Shown here one piece after another: positions 16,767-25,259 of a stretch of 64,000 nt of DNA. Below the pieces are notes generated by a model, which was not told the origin of the DNA, did not search any database, and was given only the letters and a program-made list of their open reading frames with translations. This stretch comes from Pandoraea terrae (GTDB lineage: Bacteria; Pseudomonadota; Gammaproteobacteria; Burkholderiales; Burkholderiaceae), in contig NZ_CABPRZ010000005.1 of the NCBI RefSeq assembly GCF_902459695.1, positions 62,001-126,000 of the forward strand, read 5' to 3'. Both the position numbers and the translations under genes were made by a program. How positions within the stretch are numbered: position 1 is the first letter of the stretch; each line of letters starts with the position of its first letter.

Positions 16767-17462
16767 ATGGCGACAACACCCAAGGGCAAGGAAGATGTGC
16801 GGCCGGCAAAACGAAATGGCGGGATGTCGCTGAGGGAGACGTACAAGCAGCTCACGCGTGAACGTTTGATTGACGCCGCGCTGGAAATTTTCGACGAGAT
16901 CGGATTCAGCAACGCTACCATTGAACAGATCGCAAACCGGGCAGGCACGAATCGCACGACCTTCTATCTGCACTTTAAAAGCAAGGTGGATCTTGCCAGT
17001 ATCGTGATCCTGAGAGCCGAGCCCGACATTCAGGAGGTCATGTTGGCACTCAACGCATTGGTCAATCCCACGTGGCGGGACGTGCGATTGTGGTTGAACC
17101 AATGGGTCGCCCTGACGCGCAAGCAGAAGGTTGCATTTGACGTCGGTTCCCAGCTGATGACGTCCGCCGATCCCGACGCCTCGGCCTCCTATCTCGAACG
17201 TGGCCGTCGATTCGCCAGTCTCTTGACGAATCACCTCGACCGGTTCGAGGGCAAGGCCAGGAAGGCCGCCGTGACCCGCTATGCGTTGCTCATGATGATG
17301 ACCCACCAGACCGTATGTAATAAGGAGTTCCGCAGTTGTCAGTTCGACGACGACGAACATCTCGATCTGCTTGCGGATATGCTTTGGACCGGTTTGTCGA
17401 TGGGCATCGAGGCGAGAAAGGCTCCGGCGCGAGCGAAGCCGCCGGCGCCGGTCAAGGCATGA
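16767..17462 (+). CDS. TetR/AcrR family transcriptional regulator
   Basis: 231-aa protein from the ATG at 16767. The helix-turn-helix is at about 25-70 (RLIDAALEIFDEIGFSNATI, then EQIANRAGTNRTTFYLHFKSK), a textbook TetR domain. The ligand-binding half is unassigned. An upstream ATG at 16692 would add 25 residues with no conserved content. It is divergent from the MocR gene and converges on the amidohydrolase gene with only 13 bases between stops, so it belongs to the catabolic locus by position. It is probably a repressor released by a pathway compound. Confidence 0.85.
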   Translation: MATTPKGKEDVRPAKRNGGMSLRETYKQLTRERLIDAALEIFDEIGFSNATIEQIANRAGTNRTTFYLHFKSKVDLASIVILRAEPDIQEVMLALNALVNPTWRDVRLWLNQWVALTRKQKVAFDVGSQLMTSADPDASASYLERGRRFASLLTNHLDRFEGKARKAAVTRYALLMMMTHQTVCNKEFRSCQFDDDEHLDLLADMLWTGLSMGIEARKAPARAKPPAPVKA

Positions 17463-17475
17463 GCCGGTTGTGAAG

Positions 17476-18150
17476 TCAGCGCATGTGCTCGAGGACTTCC
17501 GCGCCCGTGAGCACGTCACCGAACTGCTGGATGATGGTTTCGAGCGATGACTGATGTTCCTCGTCGGACAGGGCCGCGCAGCAATCGGACACCATCACCA
17601 CATTGAAGTCGAGCATCATGCCGTCGCGGGCGGTCGATTCGCAGCAAACGTTGGTCTTTGTGCCCGCGATAAGCAGGGTGTCGATGCCAAGTGATCGCAT
17701 CGTGCGCTCCAGCGACGATGAACCGGGAATCAGGGCGCTATAGCGCGTCTTGAAAATCGTCAGGTCGCCGGGCGCAGTCTCGAGTTCTGGCCAGACCGTC
17801 TGGCGCCCGGGCGTCAGGCTTTCGATCGTGCGTGCCTTGACGTCCTTTGCCACGATATGGTTGAAGAACATTTCCCAGTCGCTCCTGTCGCCGATACGGG
17901 CGTTTGCGTGTAATACCCAGACAATCGGGACACCCATCGGCCGCAGGCAACGCGTCAACTGATTGATGCCGGGAACGATGGCACGTGAGCCCGGAACCTC
18001 GCCTGGTGCCCCTGCCTCGCAAAACAAGCTTTGCATGTCGATGACGATCAGGGCGGTACGTGCCGGATCGATGCGATCAAACCAATGCACATGTCCACGC
18101 CTGGCCATGACCCGGTCAACGATGTGTGGGCGAATATTGACGTCATGCAT
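17476..18150 (-). CDS. Isochorismatase-fold cysteine amidohydrolase
   Basis: 224-aa enzyme with the full catalytic triad of the family: Asp38 (IVIDMQ), Lys134 (TIFKTRYSA) and Cys169 (TKTNVCCESTARDG). Family members hydrolyse amides or ureido groups, for example N-carbamoylsarcosine amidase, maleamate amidase and biuret hydrolase. AGGAGAGG precedes the ATG. It is the last gene of the hydantoinase operon, 131 bases after the small zinc protein. Ring opening of a hydantoin-like compound gives an N-carbamoyl amino acid, so a carbamoylase role is an attractive inference. A role in releasing ammonia from another amide cannot be excluded. Confidence 0.85.
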   Translation of the reverse strand: MHDVNIRPHIVDRVMARRGHVHWFDRIDPARTALIVIDMQSLFCEAGAPGEVPGSRAIVPGINQLTRCLRPMGVPIVWVLHANARIGDRSDWEMFFNHIVAKDVKARTIESLTPGRQTVWPELETAPGDLTIFKTRYSALIPGSSSLERTMRSLGIDTLLIAGTKTNVCCESTARDGMMLDFNVVMVSDCCAALSDEEHQSSLETIIQQFGDVLTGAEVLEHMR

Positions 18151-18281
18151 AACGATGCCTCTCCTGAAGCGATGGATTGTTCTGCGCGCATGAGGCCCTG
18201 AGCCGCGCCGCGCAACGGTGTGGGGCGGCCAGCCGGCGCCTGCATCAGCGTGCGCCGGCCGGACATCGTCCCGTTCTGGCA

Positions 18282-18554
18282 CTACATGGCAACCACGTCG
18301 TTGAGAAACGGGTCGTCCGGCAAGGCGGTCTCGGTATCGAGAAGGCTGCCGCAACTCGGGCACGAGAACCTGCGTAACACTAGCAGTGCGTTCGTCGCGC
18401 ACGACGCCCCGGGCAAATCCTTCACCCGCACGGTTGTCAGACTCGCGTGTGGTTTCCATGCGGTTCCCGCCCGTGCCAACGCATGCCCGCACGCCCGGCA
18501 GGCAACGCGGTTACCGTCCCCTACCAGGGTTTCCGAAATCCGTTGCGTGCTCAT
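18282..18554 (-). CDS. Small zinc-ribbon subunit of hydantoinase/carboxylase-like complex
   Basis: 90-aa protein with two CxxC pairs (CRACGHAL near residue 20 and CPSCGSLL near residue 67), suggesting one zinc site. Its ATG overlaps the stop of the hydantoinase B gene (ATGA), so the two are translationally coupled. Small zinc-binding proteins of this kind accompany the large subunits of acetone and acetophenone carboxylases. A third-subunit role in the hydantoinase A/B enzyme is therefore likely. I do not recognise a named family with certainty. Confidence 0.75.
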   Translation of the reverse strand: MSTQRISETLVGDGNRVACRACGHALARAGTAWKPHASLTTVRVKDLPGASCATNALLVLRRFSCPSCGSLLDTETALPDDPFLNDVVAM

Positions 18555-20368
18555 CGCGCCACCTCCGTTTTCGTACGCGCCATGCGCAATGCCGCGCGGC
18601 GCTCCGACGTTTGCCGCACGTCGACTTCGTTCCCCTCCAGAACAACCCCATAGATATCGCGCGCAGCGCGCGTGGAGATGGTGCCGCAGATCACGTCGTT
18701 CAGGACCTGATCCCGCGCGCGTTCGAGCGGATCGCCGACCCCGCCGCCGCCATCCCAACGCAAGTAGAGTGCATCGTTGCCCATGAGCGGAAAGACCCCC
18801 CAGTTGATCGGCTCCGGCTCGCCCGGAATGGCGTCAAGCGTTTGCGCGAATCCGCGTGCCGAATCGAACGCTTCCGGGGCATGTACCCAGACGTAATCGT
18901 TGATTCCGCCGGGATAGCCGCCGGCCAGGCCGTCGCTTTGCGGAAAGCTCGACCCCTTGCCCGACAGCACATAGTGAAGCCCGCCGTCCGGCCCGTCGTG
19001 CGGGACAATTGCCATCTCGCCCCCGGTTCCTCCGCGGAATTTCCCCGGACCGCCGGAATCCTTCAATCGGCGACGGAATAGGTACCGCACGGGAAACGAT
19101 GCTTCTATCGTTTCGACGTTCGCCATACGGGAAATCGGATTCGGTATTTCGCCGCCGATATCCACGCCATCGCCGAACGTACGAGCGCCACCGGATCCCG
19201 CGAACGTTTCCGTCAAAATGCCGATCGATTGACCGCCTCGCTGATTGGTGCCGAACATGAAAAGGGCGAAGTGATTGGCGTGCCAGACTGCCGTGGCTTC
19301 CTCTGCGTACTTGTCGCTCGCGGCCAACATCTTGCCGATGGTGCCGCACGCGGCGTTGTTGACCGACTGGATGGCGCCGACGGTCGCCACGGAGGTCGGT
19401 GCCGGCCGTGCGCAATTCACGATGCTCGCCTCGGGTGTGATCATGGTGATCGGCCGGATCACGCCTTCGTTCCACGTGATGTCATAGCACAACAGGGGAA
19501 ACAGCGGCGCGAACAAACCGCCCAGCGCGGCCCACTTCGTGCAATTCACCGGGTATTGCGACTGAGGTGACGATCCGGTGAAATCGAAGACCAGCGAGTC
19601 GTCCTTCTTGGTCATTTCGAGCACGACCTTGAGCGTTTCTCCCTTGACGTCGAGATACTGACGCGACTGCCACACGCCATCGGGCAACTCGCGCAGGCGG
19701 GCGCGCAGGCGCGCCTCGGACTGTGTGATCAACGTCAGGCACGCCTCGTCGAACGTATCGGGGCCATACTTGCCGACCAGGGCCAGCACCCGGTCCCGTG
19801 CGACGTTGTTGCAGGCGATCATCGAACGCAAATCCAGGGCAACCATTTCCGGACCGCGGACCATGTTCAGGATCGTGTCCCACACATCCTGACGTAGTTG
19901 GCCGCGATCGACGAGCTTGATGCCTGGCGAGCTGAATCCTTCGGCAAAGATGTCGCGCGCATCGGGCGCAAAGCCACCGGGGTTCATCGCGCCGATGTCA
20001 TACACGTGGACAAAACACGCGCTCCACGCGATGAGCTGTCCTTCATGGTGAATCGGTGAAACGAGGTACACGTCCGAGGTATGTAATGCCGCTGTGAACG
20101 GATCATTCAACAGAAACAGGTCACCCTCGTTAATATCTCCGTCAAAACGCCGGATCACCGCCTTGCACGCTTCGGCTGCGCTCGTGAGGTGATGCAGGAA
20201 GCCGACGCCCCCCATCAAGAGAGAGCCATCGGGGCGATACAGCGACACCATCAAGTCGTGCCCTTCATTGGTGATGGCCGTGCCGGATACGTGCTTGAGT
20301 GTGATGACCGCCTCTTCGACGACCCGGAACAAGCGGTGCCGGATAATGGAAAACGTAATCGGATCCAT
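18551..20368 (-). CDS. hyuB: Hydantoinase B / oxoprolinase C-terminal-type subunit
   Basis: 605-aa subunit of an ATP-dependent amidohydrolase of the HyuB/oxoprolinase/acetone-carboxylase family. Typical segments are DPITFSIIRHRLFRVVEEA at the start, YDIGAMNPGGFAPDARDIFA, FDFTGSSPQSQYPVN and GGTGGEMAIVPHDGPDGG. AGGGAAAA lies before the ATG at 20368. An ATG at 20395 would overlap the HyuA stop and is the alternative. It starts 16 bases after HyuA and overlaps the small zinc gene by 4 bases. With HyuA it would open a cyclic amide or imide ring (hydantoin, lactam) at the cost of ATP. Confidence 0.9.
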   Translation of the reverse strand: MDPITFSIIRHRLFRVVEEAVITLKHVSGTAITNEGHDLMVSLYRPDGSLLMGGVGFLHHLTSAAEACKAVIRRFDGDINEGDLFLLNDPFTAALHTSDVYLVSPIHHEGQLIAWSACFVHVYDIGAMNPGGFAPDARDIFAEGFSSPGIKLVDRGQLRQDVWDTILNMVRGPEMVALDLRSMIACNNVARDRVLALVGKYGPDTFDEACLTLITQSEARLRARLRELPDGVWQSRQYLDVKGETLKVVLEMTKKDDSLVFDFTGSSPQSQYPVNCTKWAALGGLFAPLFPLLCYDITWNEGVIRPITMITPEASIVNCARPAPTSVATVGAIQSVNNAACGTIGKMLAASDKYAEEATAVWHANHFALFMFGTNQRGGQSIGILTETFAGSGGARTFGDGVDIGGEIPNPISRMANVETIEASFPVRYLFRRRLKDSGGPGKFRGGTGGEMAIVPHDGPDGGLHYVLSGKGSSFPQSDGLAGGYPGGINDYVWVHAPEAFDSARGFAQTLDAIPGEPEPINWGVFPLMGNDALYLRWDGGGGVGDPLERARDQVLNDVICGTISTRAARDIYGVVLEGNEVDVRQTSERRAALRMARTKTEVAR

Positions 20369-20384
20369 GATTTTCCCTGTGGCC

Positions 20385-22502
20385 TCAGTTGACATTGATG
20401 ATGACATTGCGGAATCCGTCCACCGACCCTTGCTGGTTCGCTTGCAGGACAATCGTCGTGATCGGGGTATGAATGACAGCAGGTCCTGTGACCACATTGC
20501 CCGGCTTCAGGCGTTCGAAATCGTAGATGTCCGACTCCACCATCGCGCCGGCGGCCTCCACGAAGATAGGACGGCGGGCGATGCGCGCGGCGGATGGATC
20601 TGCCGGCGCGAGTGCGACAGGTTCGAGCTTCGGCCGCTCCATCAGGCCGCGAGCGGTCAGCCTGAACTGTGTCATTTCGATCCCGGCTTCGCGGTAGGCC
20701 GAGCCTTTCCCGTATTTGCGCTCGTAGATCGCTTCGAAATCGGCCGCCAGCTGTCGTACGCCATCGTCGTCGAGCGGCGTCGTACTGCGCACAGGCGTCG
20801 TGACTTCATGGACCTGGCGCGAATAGCGAAGATCTGCCGACCAATCGAGTTGCACTCGGCCCCCTTCGAAACCTTCGGCCTTGAGGTCCCGCAACGCCTT
20901 GTCCACCATCGGCGCGAAGATCGCATTGATCGCTTCCGCCGGCGATGGCATCGGCAGGTGCTTCGTTGTGGCGTATTCATGAACAATGTCCGCAGACACG
21001 AGACCGAATGCGCAGTTAACCGAAGCTGTATAGGGCACAACGATCTGCTTCACGTTGAGTTCGCCGCCGAACAACCCGCATACCATGCCGCAGCTGCCGC
21101 CGAAGGCGTGCAGTACGAAATCGCGCGGGTCCAGTCCCCGCTCGACGGTAATCTCGCGGATCAGGTCCGTGAACTGGGCCGCAGCGACGCGGTAGATGCC
21201 GAACGCCGCTTGTTCGACCGTCATGCCGAGCGGACGCGCAATCTTTTCCTCGAAGACTTGCCGGGCGCGCGCCTTGTCGAGCGTCATGGTTCCGCCCAGG
21301 AAAATCTCCGGATCCATGTAGCCAATCAACATGAACACGTCGGTGAGCGTTGGCTCCTCGCCTCCCAATCCGTAGCAGACCGGACCCGGGCGAGAACCCG
21401 CCGAACGGGGGCCGACGCGAGGTGCATTGCTGCCGGGCTCCAGGGAAATGATCGAACCACCGCCGGCGCCAAGCGAGACCACCTCGATCTTGGGTTGTGC
21501 GTAGTGGAACCGGTCGACCATCGGCTCACGGGCATACTCGATCTCGCCGTTCTGGATGACGCTGACCTTGAACGTCGTTCCGCCCATGTCGGTGGCTATG
21601 ACGTCGGGATGGCCGAGTTGTTCGCCAAGTGCACGACTTCCGATCACGCCGGCCGCCGGCCCGCATTCGAGCATGCCGATCGAACGGTCGGCCGCTTCAT
21701 GTGCAGGCAGAAGGCCGCCATATCCCTGCATGATCATGACCGCGCCGTCATACCCGGACGCCCGCAGCAGATCTTCAAGACTGTTGATGTACGACTTTGT
21801 CACGCGCCCTGCGTAGGCGTTGATCACCGTCGTCGAGGTGCGTTCGTATTCACCGGGGGTGGGCGCTATCTCACTCGACAATGTGCAGTAGGCCTGTGGC
21901 GCCACGCGAGCGACCAGCTCGCGGACTCGGGTTTCGTTGGCAGGGTTATAGAATGACCACAGGAAGGACACGGCGATGGATTCGACGTGCCGCTCGTCGA
22001 TCAACCAACGGATGGCCTGCTCCACTTCCGTGTCGTCAGCTTCCCTGAGCATCGCACCTTTGTAATCGGTGCGTTCGGCAATGCCGACAATGCAGTCGGG
22101 ATTGATCAGGGGAGCGCCCCGCTCGGTCTTGACCGGGTGCTTCAGGCGGTCCTCGGTCAGTCCGCCCCAGCGTCCATAAGCGCCCCGTGTGACCAGCACC
22201 GTGTCCTCGAAACCGCGCGTGGTAATCAATCCCGTTTTTGCGCCGTCCCGTGTCAGGATCGCGTTGTCCACCACGGTTGAGCCGTGGATGAACAGTTTTG
22301 TCTGCGCCAACAGTGTCTCCAGCGATATATCCATGCCGCGTGCTACCGTTCGAATGGAGTCCAGGACCCCGTCCGCAAAGTTCGGAGGCGTGGACAACGC
22401 TTTGCCCATCCGTACCGGTTCACCGTCGGCGTAGACGATCGTATCGGTGCAAGTACCACCGACGTCCGTTGCAACGAGATACCTTTTATGATTGTCGTTC
22501 AT
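20385..22502 (-). CDS. hyuA: Hydantoinase A / oxoprolinase N-terminal-type subunit
   Basis: 705-aa subunit with the actin-like ATPase signature ATDVGGTCTDTIV at the N-terminus, a second phosphate motif DMGGTTFKVSV near residue 310, and the family blocks GGPLD-equivalent HAFGGSCGMVCGLFG and SADIVHEYATT. The HyuA family phosphorylates the substrate amide to drive ring hydrolysis (N-methylhydantoin, 5-oxoproline, caprolactam) or carboxylation (acetone, acetophenone). GGAGAA lies before the ATG. It sits 44 bases after the Rieske gene and 16 bases before HyuB in the same operon. The sequence does not reveal the substrate. Confidence 0.9.
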   Translation of the reverse strand: MNDNHKRYLVATDVGGTCTDTIVYADGEPVRMGKALSTPPNFADGVLDSIRTVARGMDISLETLLAQTKLFIHGSTVVDNAILTRDGAKTGLITTRGFEDTVLVTRGAYGRWGGLTEDRLKHPVKTERGAPLINPDCIVGIAERTDYKGAMLREADDTEVEQAIRWLIDERHVESIAVSFLWSFYNPANETRVRELVARVAPQAYCTLSSEIAPTPGEYERTSTTVINAYAGRVTKSYINSLEDLLRASGYDGAVMIMQGYGGLLPAHEAADRSIGMLECGPAAGVIGSRALGEQLGHPDVIATDMGGTTFKVSVIQNGEIEYAREPMVDRFHYAQPKIEVVSLGAGGGSIISLEPGSNAPRVGPRSAGSRPGPVCYGLGGEEPTLTDVFMLIGYMDPEIFLGGTMTLDKARARQVFEEKIARPLGMTVEQAAFGIYRVAAAQFTDLIREITVERGLDPRDFVLHAFGGSCGMVCGLFGGELNVKQIVVPYTASVNCAFGLVSADIVHEYATTKHLPMPSPAEAINAIFAPMVDKALRDLKAEGFEGGRVQLDWSADLRYSRQVHEVTTPVRSTTPLDDDGVRQLAADFEAIYERKYGKGSAYREAGIEMTQFRLTARGLMERPKLEPVALAPADPSAARIARRPIFVEAAGAMVESDIYDFERLKPGNVVTGPAVIHTPITTIVLQANQQGSVDGFRNVIINVN

Positions 22503-22546
22503 GCGTATTCTCCAGCGCTTACTGATTCCGGATCGGTGTGTGCCGA

Positions 22547-23749
22547 TCAATAGTTGCCTTCTTCATGCAAAGCACGGCTGAGCGCCTCGGGGCCTTCGTT
22601 CGCAGCGTTGGCAAGTTCGCGCATGCGTTTTCGCCAGATGATGTCGGACTTGTCGCCCGGCACGGACACCTCCTCGTGTGGTTCGCCGATGGCGCGCGGA
22701 CTGTGTGAGGCGACGAGCGGCAGATCTTCCGTCAGCACAATCGACTGAAGTGCCAAATGCTCCTCCGCGGACGACCCGTCCGACGTCAGGCAGGTAAACC
22801 AGTAGCTCCGACAGTTCTCGGCATCGATTGGCGTGGCGTGCATGAAGAGTTGGGTGTCCTTCGTTGCCGACCATCGGAACGAAATGATCATCGTGAACGG
22901 CAGGATGACCTGGTAGGCGGCCGGTGCGAGCATTACCGAATCGGGACTGCTCGGCGGCCCGTACGTGGCGTCGCCCGGATTGAACGCCAGGAACGTGTCG
23001 TTAAGAAACTCGAGGCGCCCGGCTTTCTGTTCAATCGGATACGGTTTGAACCGTGTGTGTGGCGGCCCGCCCAGCGTGCCCTGATGTCCGAATGCAAGGT
23101 GGGTGACGTCGATGAAATTCTCGATGCGGCGTCCGGCCGAGACCGGCCATAGATACGGCGCGCCTGCGTGGCACGTCATGGTGGTGTCGCTCCACGCCGG
23201 GAAGTGCGGGATCGTGGTGTCCGCACCCGGCGTCAGTCTCACCCAGATGAGGTCGTAGCGGACTTCACACTCGTATTCCTTGATCTTTGCGCGGGCGGGA
23301 ATCGGATCACCCTCGTTCAACGTGGGAATTTCGGTGCATTTGCCGGCGTCGCTGTAGCACCATCCGTGATAGCGGCAGCGGAGTTGGTCACCGTCCACCC
23401 ATCCGAGTCCGAGCGACGCGCCGCGGTGCGCGCAGCGGTCGTCGAACGCGCAGATCTTCTCGCCGAGTTCCGCGATGACGAGACGCTGACCCAACAGCAT
23501 GGTCGACATCGGTCCCTTACCGCCGTGCGCATGCGAACGAAACTCCTTGACCGTCGCCACTGGATGCCAGAAGTACTTCCACGTGTCGGCCGTCGAGCCG
23601 AGGTCATAGTGCGCATCGGGTCGCGACAACGGCTTTAGCTTGCGGTATTCCGGTGGTTTGCAGGGACTGCCGGGATCGATCATGTCGGACGGTTCGATCC
23701 ATTCGGGCGGATGGTAGGGCAGCTTGGCATTGAGCCAGTTTTGAGCCAT
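22547..23749 (-). CDS. Rieske-type ring-hydroxylating oxygenase, alpha subunit
   Basis: 400-aa oxygenase. The Rieske [2Fe-2S] ligands are Cys106-x-His108 (CAHRGASL) and Cys125-x2-His128 (CRYHGW). The C-terminal domain has mononuclear iron ligands His217 and His222 in NFIDVTHLAFGHQG, with a distal Asp expected. Size and lack of a beta subunit put it with the homotrimeric monooxygenases/demethylases (such as vanillate demethylase or carbazole/caffeine types). GAGGAGAT precedes the ATG. Electrons should come from the ferredoxin 19 bases upstream and the reductase before it. It probably hydroxylates or N-demethylates the pathway substrate. Confidence 0.9.
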   Translation of the reverse strand: MAQNWLNAKLPYHPPEWIEPSDMIDPGSPCKPPEYRKLKPLSRPDAHYDLGSTADTWKYFWHPVATVKEFRSHAHGGKGPMSTMLLGQRLVIAELGEKICAFDDRCAHRGASLGLGWVDGDQLRCRYHGWCYSDAGKCTEIPTLNEGDPIPARAKIKEYECEVRYDLIWVRLTPGADTTIPHFPAWSDTTMTCHAGAPYLWPVSAGRRIENFIDVTHLAFGHQGTLGGPPHTRFKPYPIEQKAGRLEFLNDTFLAFNPGDATYGPPSSPDSVMLAPAAYQVILPFTMIISFRWSATKDTQLFMHATPIDAENCRSYWFTCLTSDGSSAEEHLALQSIVLTEDLPLVASHSPRAIGEPHEEVSVPGDKSDIIWRKRMRELANAANEGPEALSRALHEEGNY

Positions 23750-23768
23750 GGCAGTATCTCCTCGGGGA

Positions 23769-23984
23769 TTAGTACAGCTTGATTTCTTCGTCATCGCGAA
23801 ACAGCGCGATGCATTGTGTCGGGCAGCTCTTGGCCGCCTTCAACAGCAAGTCGAACGGACTGTCTGCCGCGTGAGGGAGCGTGCCGGCCATGCCTGCATC
23901 GAGCAGCACGAAGGCCTCTGGCGCCAGCGTCACGCACATTTTCGAGCCGCAACAAATCGACTGGTCCACCTCAATCTTGATCAT
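23769..23984 (-). CDS. Small ferredoxin ([3Fe-4S] or [4Fe-4S], P450-type)
   Basis: 71-aa ferredoxin. Cys11, Cys17 and Cys54 (followed by Pro) are in the pattern of single-cluster ferredoxins of Actinobacteria that serve P450s. The position between Cys11 and Cys17 where a fourth ligand would sit is Ser14, which favours a [3Fe-4S] cluster. Cys12 and Cys58 are extra. A strong AGGAGGAAA ribosome-binding site precedes the ATG. It lies between reductase and Rieske genes, so it is their electron carrier. A 3Fe-type carrier for a Rieske oxygenase is less usual than a Rieske or plant-type ferredoxin. Confidence 0.88.
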   Translation of the reverse strand: MIKIEVDQSICCGSKMCVTLAPEAFVLLDAGMAGTLPHAADSPFDLLLKAAKSCPTQCIALFRDDEEIKLY

Positions 23985-24001
23985 CGTGATTTCCTCCTGG
24001 C

Positions 24002-25222
24002 CTATCGGTCCGATGCAGGCAAATGCTTCCGGACCATCGCTATCGCCTGCTCGACTTCCGCGTGCTGCTGAAGTTGCTGTCGCAGGACCGCAAAAGCCTT
24101 TGGCGCGTTCACGGCCACCGCGCCGACGAACTTGCCGACATGCCGGTACAAGGCCACGAATGGTCGTGAAAATTCGTCTCCTGAGAGCGCCACCATCTCG
24201 CCGATGTCGGTACGTCCGGCGGCTTGAATCCGGCACCCGTATTGATCCGACCAGAAGTACGGGATGGTCGAAAACGACGACGCATGTGAGCGTCCAAGCA
24301 ACAGGTTGGATGCCGCGTGCCGCCCTTGGTCCGCAGCTACCATCCATTGCTCACCGCGAACCATCGCGCCCGACCACCGGTTGGGCCACGACACCACGTC
24401 GCCCGCGGCGAATACATCGTCGTGACCGACGTTGAGTGTTTCATCGCAGATCAGGCCGTTGGCGATATGCAGACCCGACCCAGCCAACCACTCCACGTTT
24501 GGGACCACGCCGATGCCGACCACGACGAGATCGGCCGGAAAAATCCATCCATCCTCGAGGCGCACTGTCTCGACATGCGCCTTTCCGCCGAATCCGACGA
24601 CTCGGGCGTTGCATACGAGCGTCACGCCATGCTCGTCATGGATCCTTCCAAGCGCGTCGCCCAGGCGGATGCCCACGGCGCGTACCAATGGCGCAGCCGA
24701 TGCCTCGAGAATGGTGACCTGCGCGCCGCACGCGGCAGCGCTCGACGCGACTTCCGCACCGATAAACCCGGAGCCGATGATCACCACGCGCGTGCCCGGC
24801 AGGATCTGCGCCTTGATCGCCAACGCGTCGTCCAGCGTGCGCAGCGTGTGAATGCCGGTCAGTCGCCCACGCGTGGGCAGGTTGCACGGCCGCGAGCCCG
24901 TAGCGAGGATCAGTCCGTCGTATGCGAGCCACCGGGTCCCTGCCTGGATGCGCTTCGCGCCGAGATCAAGCCCTTTTGCTTCGCAGCCGAGACACAGCTC
25001 GATCTGGTTCTGCGCAAACCAGGCGGCGTCCCGGTACGGCAACTGCTGGACGTCGATCTCGCCGGTCAGTACCTGTTTGGACAACGGCGGGCGGTCATAC
25101 GGCAGGTGTGGCTCGGCGCCGATCAGGAAAAGTTCGCCGTCGTAGCCCTGCTGCCGCAAAGTCTCGACCGCGCGCAATCCGGCAACGCTGCCGCCCACCA
25201 CCAGGACTCGCTTCAATGGCAT
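24002..25222 (-). CDS. FAD-dependent ferredoxin reductase
   Basis: 406-aa flavoprotein of the oxygenase-coupled NADH:ferredoxin reductase type. The FAD motif VVGGSVAGLRAVE is at residues 8-20, ATGSRP near 106, the NAD(P)H motif VVIIGSGFIGAEVAS near 145 and VFAAGDVVSWPN near 270. It precedes the ferredoxin by 17 bases and supplies electrons from NAD(P)H to it and then to the Rieske oxygenase. The C-terminal reductase domain is complete. Confidence 0.92.
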   Translation of the reverse strand: MPLKRVLVVGGSVAGLRAVETLRQQGYDGELFLIGAEPHLPYDRPPLSKQVLTGEIDVQQLPYRDAAWFAQNQIELCLGCEAKGLDLGAKRIQAGTRWLAYDGLILATGSRPCNLPTRGRLTGIHTLRTLDDALAIKAQILPGTRVVIIGSGFIGAEVASSAAACGAQVTILEASAAPLVRAVGIRLGDALGRIHDEHGVTLVCNARVVGFGGKAHVETVRLEDGWIFPADLVVVGIGVVPNVEWLAGSGLHIANGLICDETLNVGHDDVFAAGDVVSWPNRWSGAMVRGEQWMVAADQGRHAASNLLLGRSHASSFSTIPYFWSDQYGCRIQAAGRTDIGEMVALSGDEFSRPFVALYRHVGKFVGAVAVNAPKAFAVLRQQLQQHAEVEQAIAMVRKHLPASDR

Positions 25223-25259
25223 ATCTTTGTCTCCGTTGCCGGAAAGGGCCTTGTCGTCA

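Noticed and set aside
20268-21956. A 562-codon open frame on the plus strand
   Set aside because: It lies opposite hyuA, which has clear family motifs along its length. The plus-strand translation is His/Arg-rich with no motif, typical of an antisense shadow in GC-rich DNA.
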